Below, piece after piece: positions 23,010-23,536 of a stretch of DNA of 23,536 bases. The position numbers and the translations under genes were made by a program. The notes below the pieces were generated by a model that did no database searches, was not told where the DNA came from, and saw nothing but the letters and a program-made list of their open reading frames with translations. How positions within the stretch are numbered: the first letter of the stretch is position 1; the number at the start of each line of letters is the position of its first letter. The DNA is from a virus. Where the stretch lies: positions 1 to 23,536 of the IMG/VR virus record IMGVR_UViG_3300046467_000560; one strand, 5' to 3'.

Positions 23010-23536
23010 TTAAACATCAGTGTAATATACTATAGTACCTTTAAAATGTTCATTGCCACCAATATAACTTGTTGGTATATACATAGATGATGTACCACCA
23101 GCAGCAGCAACACCTACCAGCCACATAACAGACCCAGTAGAGGATGTATCAAATGCTAATTTAGATACTGCTGTCTCTAATCCAGTAAAGTAATCAATAT
23201 GTCCTGTTCCGTTATAAGCGAGAGTTGGATGAGCGAAAGGCAAACTACTCAGGAGACAATAATTGCCAGTCATAGAGCCTTTACTACTTAACGTTATATT
23301 GAAATTTAAAATTACTTGTCTACCAATTTTAGTATATGAACCTAAAGCTGAAGAAAGTGTTGCTAAATTACCAGCTAAATCTTGGAATGTTGGAGTCCAT
23401 GTGCCTTCCTCATAATCGTCTAATAATTCGCTCGTCATTCCGGCTACATTAGTGTGAAGTGCAAAAGATATACCCCTGCCAGATGCCATAATTACATCTG
23501 CGCCAGGTTTAAAATCACCACTGGTTGAAACAACGC
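23010..23536 (-). CDS. Phage structural protein, C-terminal part (5' end outside window)
   Basis: The frame is open to the right edge, so the gene continues beyond the window. An internal Met codon at 23489 is not the real start, because GDFKPGADVIMASG reads through it without a stop. The visible 175 residues contain SELLDDYEEGTWTPTF, a motif typical of the C-terminal domain of marine phage tail-fibre or tail-associated proteins. A beta-rich region follows (YTKIGRQVILNFNITLS), and the protein ends FKGTIVYYTDV. This fits a trimeric beta-structured fibre tip or neck-fibre domain. It shares no obvious head or propeller module with fibres A-D. It is first in the visible order of the − strand operon. 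The exact virion location is unknown. Confidence 0.75.
   Translation of the reverse strand, partial: VVSTSGDFKPGADVIMASGRGISFALHTNVAGMTSELLDDYEEGTWTPTFQDLAGNLATLSSALGSYTKIGRQVILNFNITLSSKGSMTGNYCLLSSLPFAHPTLAYNGTGHIDYFTGLETAVSKLAFDTSSTGSVMWLVGVAAAGGTSSMYIPTSYIGGNEHFKGTIVYYTDV

Noticed and set aside
1-23536. Prophage or lysogeny functions
   Set aside because: No integrase, repressor or attachment site is visible; the polymerase Phe state and the gene set fit a virulent phage, though genes outside the window are unknown.

Overview
The window is a block of a tailed double-stranded DNA phage genome, most likely from a marine bacteriophage. On the + strand it carries a compact replication, recombination and nucleotide-metabolism operon. 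A convergent − strand block of tail-fibre genes follows. The marine assignment is inference: it rests on the combination of a DnaB-type helicase, a stand-alone CHC2/TOPRIM primase, a family A DNA polymerase, a gp47/gp46-type nuclease pair and a cobalamin-dependent (class II) ribonucleotide reductase, plus tail proteins with motifs common in marine phage fibres. No integrase, repressor, RNA polymerase, tRNA gene, CRISPR array or insertion sequence is visible. The polymerase has Phe at the position equivalent to E. coli Pol I 762, which fits a virulent lifestyle.

Positions 1-13292 (+ strand) hold thirteen genes: DnaB-like helicase (5' end outside the window), primase, DNA polymerase with exonuclease, an unknown protein, an SF2 helicase, a second unknown protein, ssDNA-binding protein, SbcD/gp47-like nuclease, SbcC/gp46-like ATPase, a PD-(D/E)XK nuclease resembling Holliday junction resolvases, a FEN-type 5'-3' exonuclease, class II ribonucleotide reductase and a small helical protein. 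Most neighbours overlap by 1 to 32 bases (TAATG or ATGA junctions), so translation is probably coupled. Only two gaps have promoters, at 1140-1168 and 6120-6148. Both are close sigma-70 matches that share an extended motif. Together the products open, prime, copy and coat DNA, process and resolve recombination intermediates, remove primers and supply deoxynucleotides.

A UUCG-loop terminator at 13291-13317 separates the two blocks and can work in both directions.

Positions 13316-23536 (− strand, transcribed from right to left) hold the 3' part of a structural protein, a small conserved-looking phage protein, a possible mini-ORF and four tandem paralogous fibre genes. They are called here D (1336 aa), C (617 aa), B (510 aa) and A (615 aa) in order of transcription. 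All share an N-terminal head module and an Ig-like module. D, C and A end in exactly seven FG-GAP repeats, which predicts a seven-bladed beta-propeller. B instead ends in a glycine-rich adhesin-like domain. The Ig-module DNA is a mosaic of exact matches between paralogues, so this looks like a modular set of receptor-binding proteins shaped by recombination. This is the most interesting system in the window.

There is no gene-free stretch longer than about 80 bases. By eye the replication block is AT-rich and the fibre block less so; composition was not computed.
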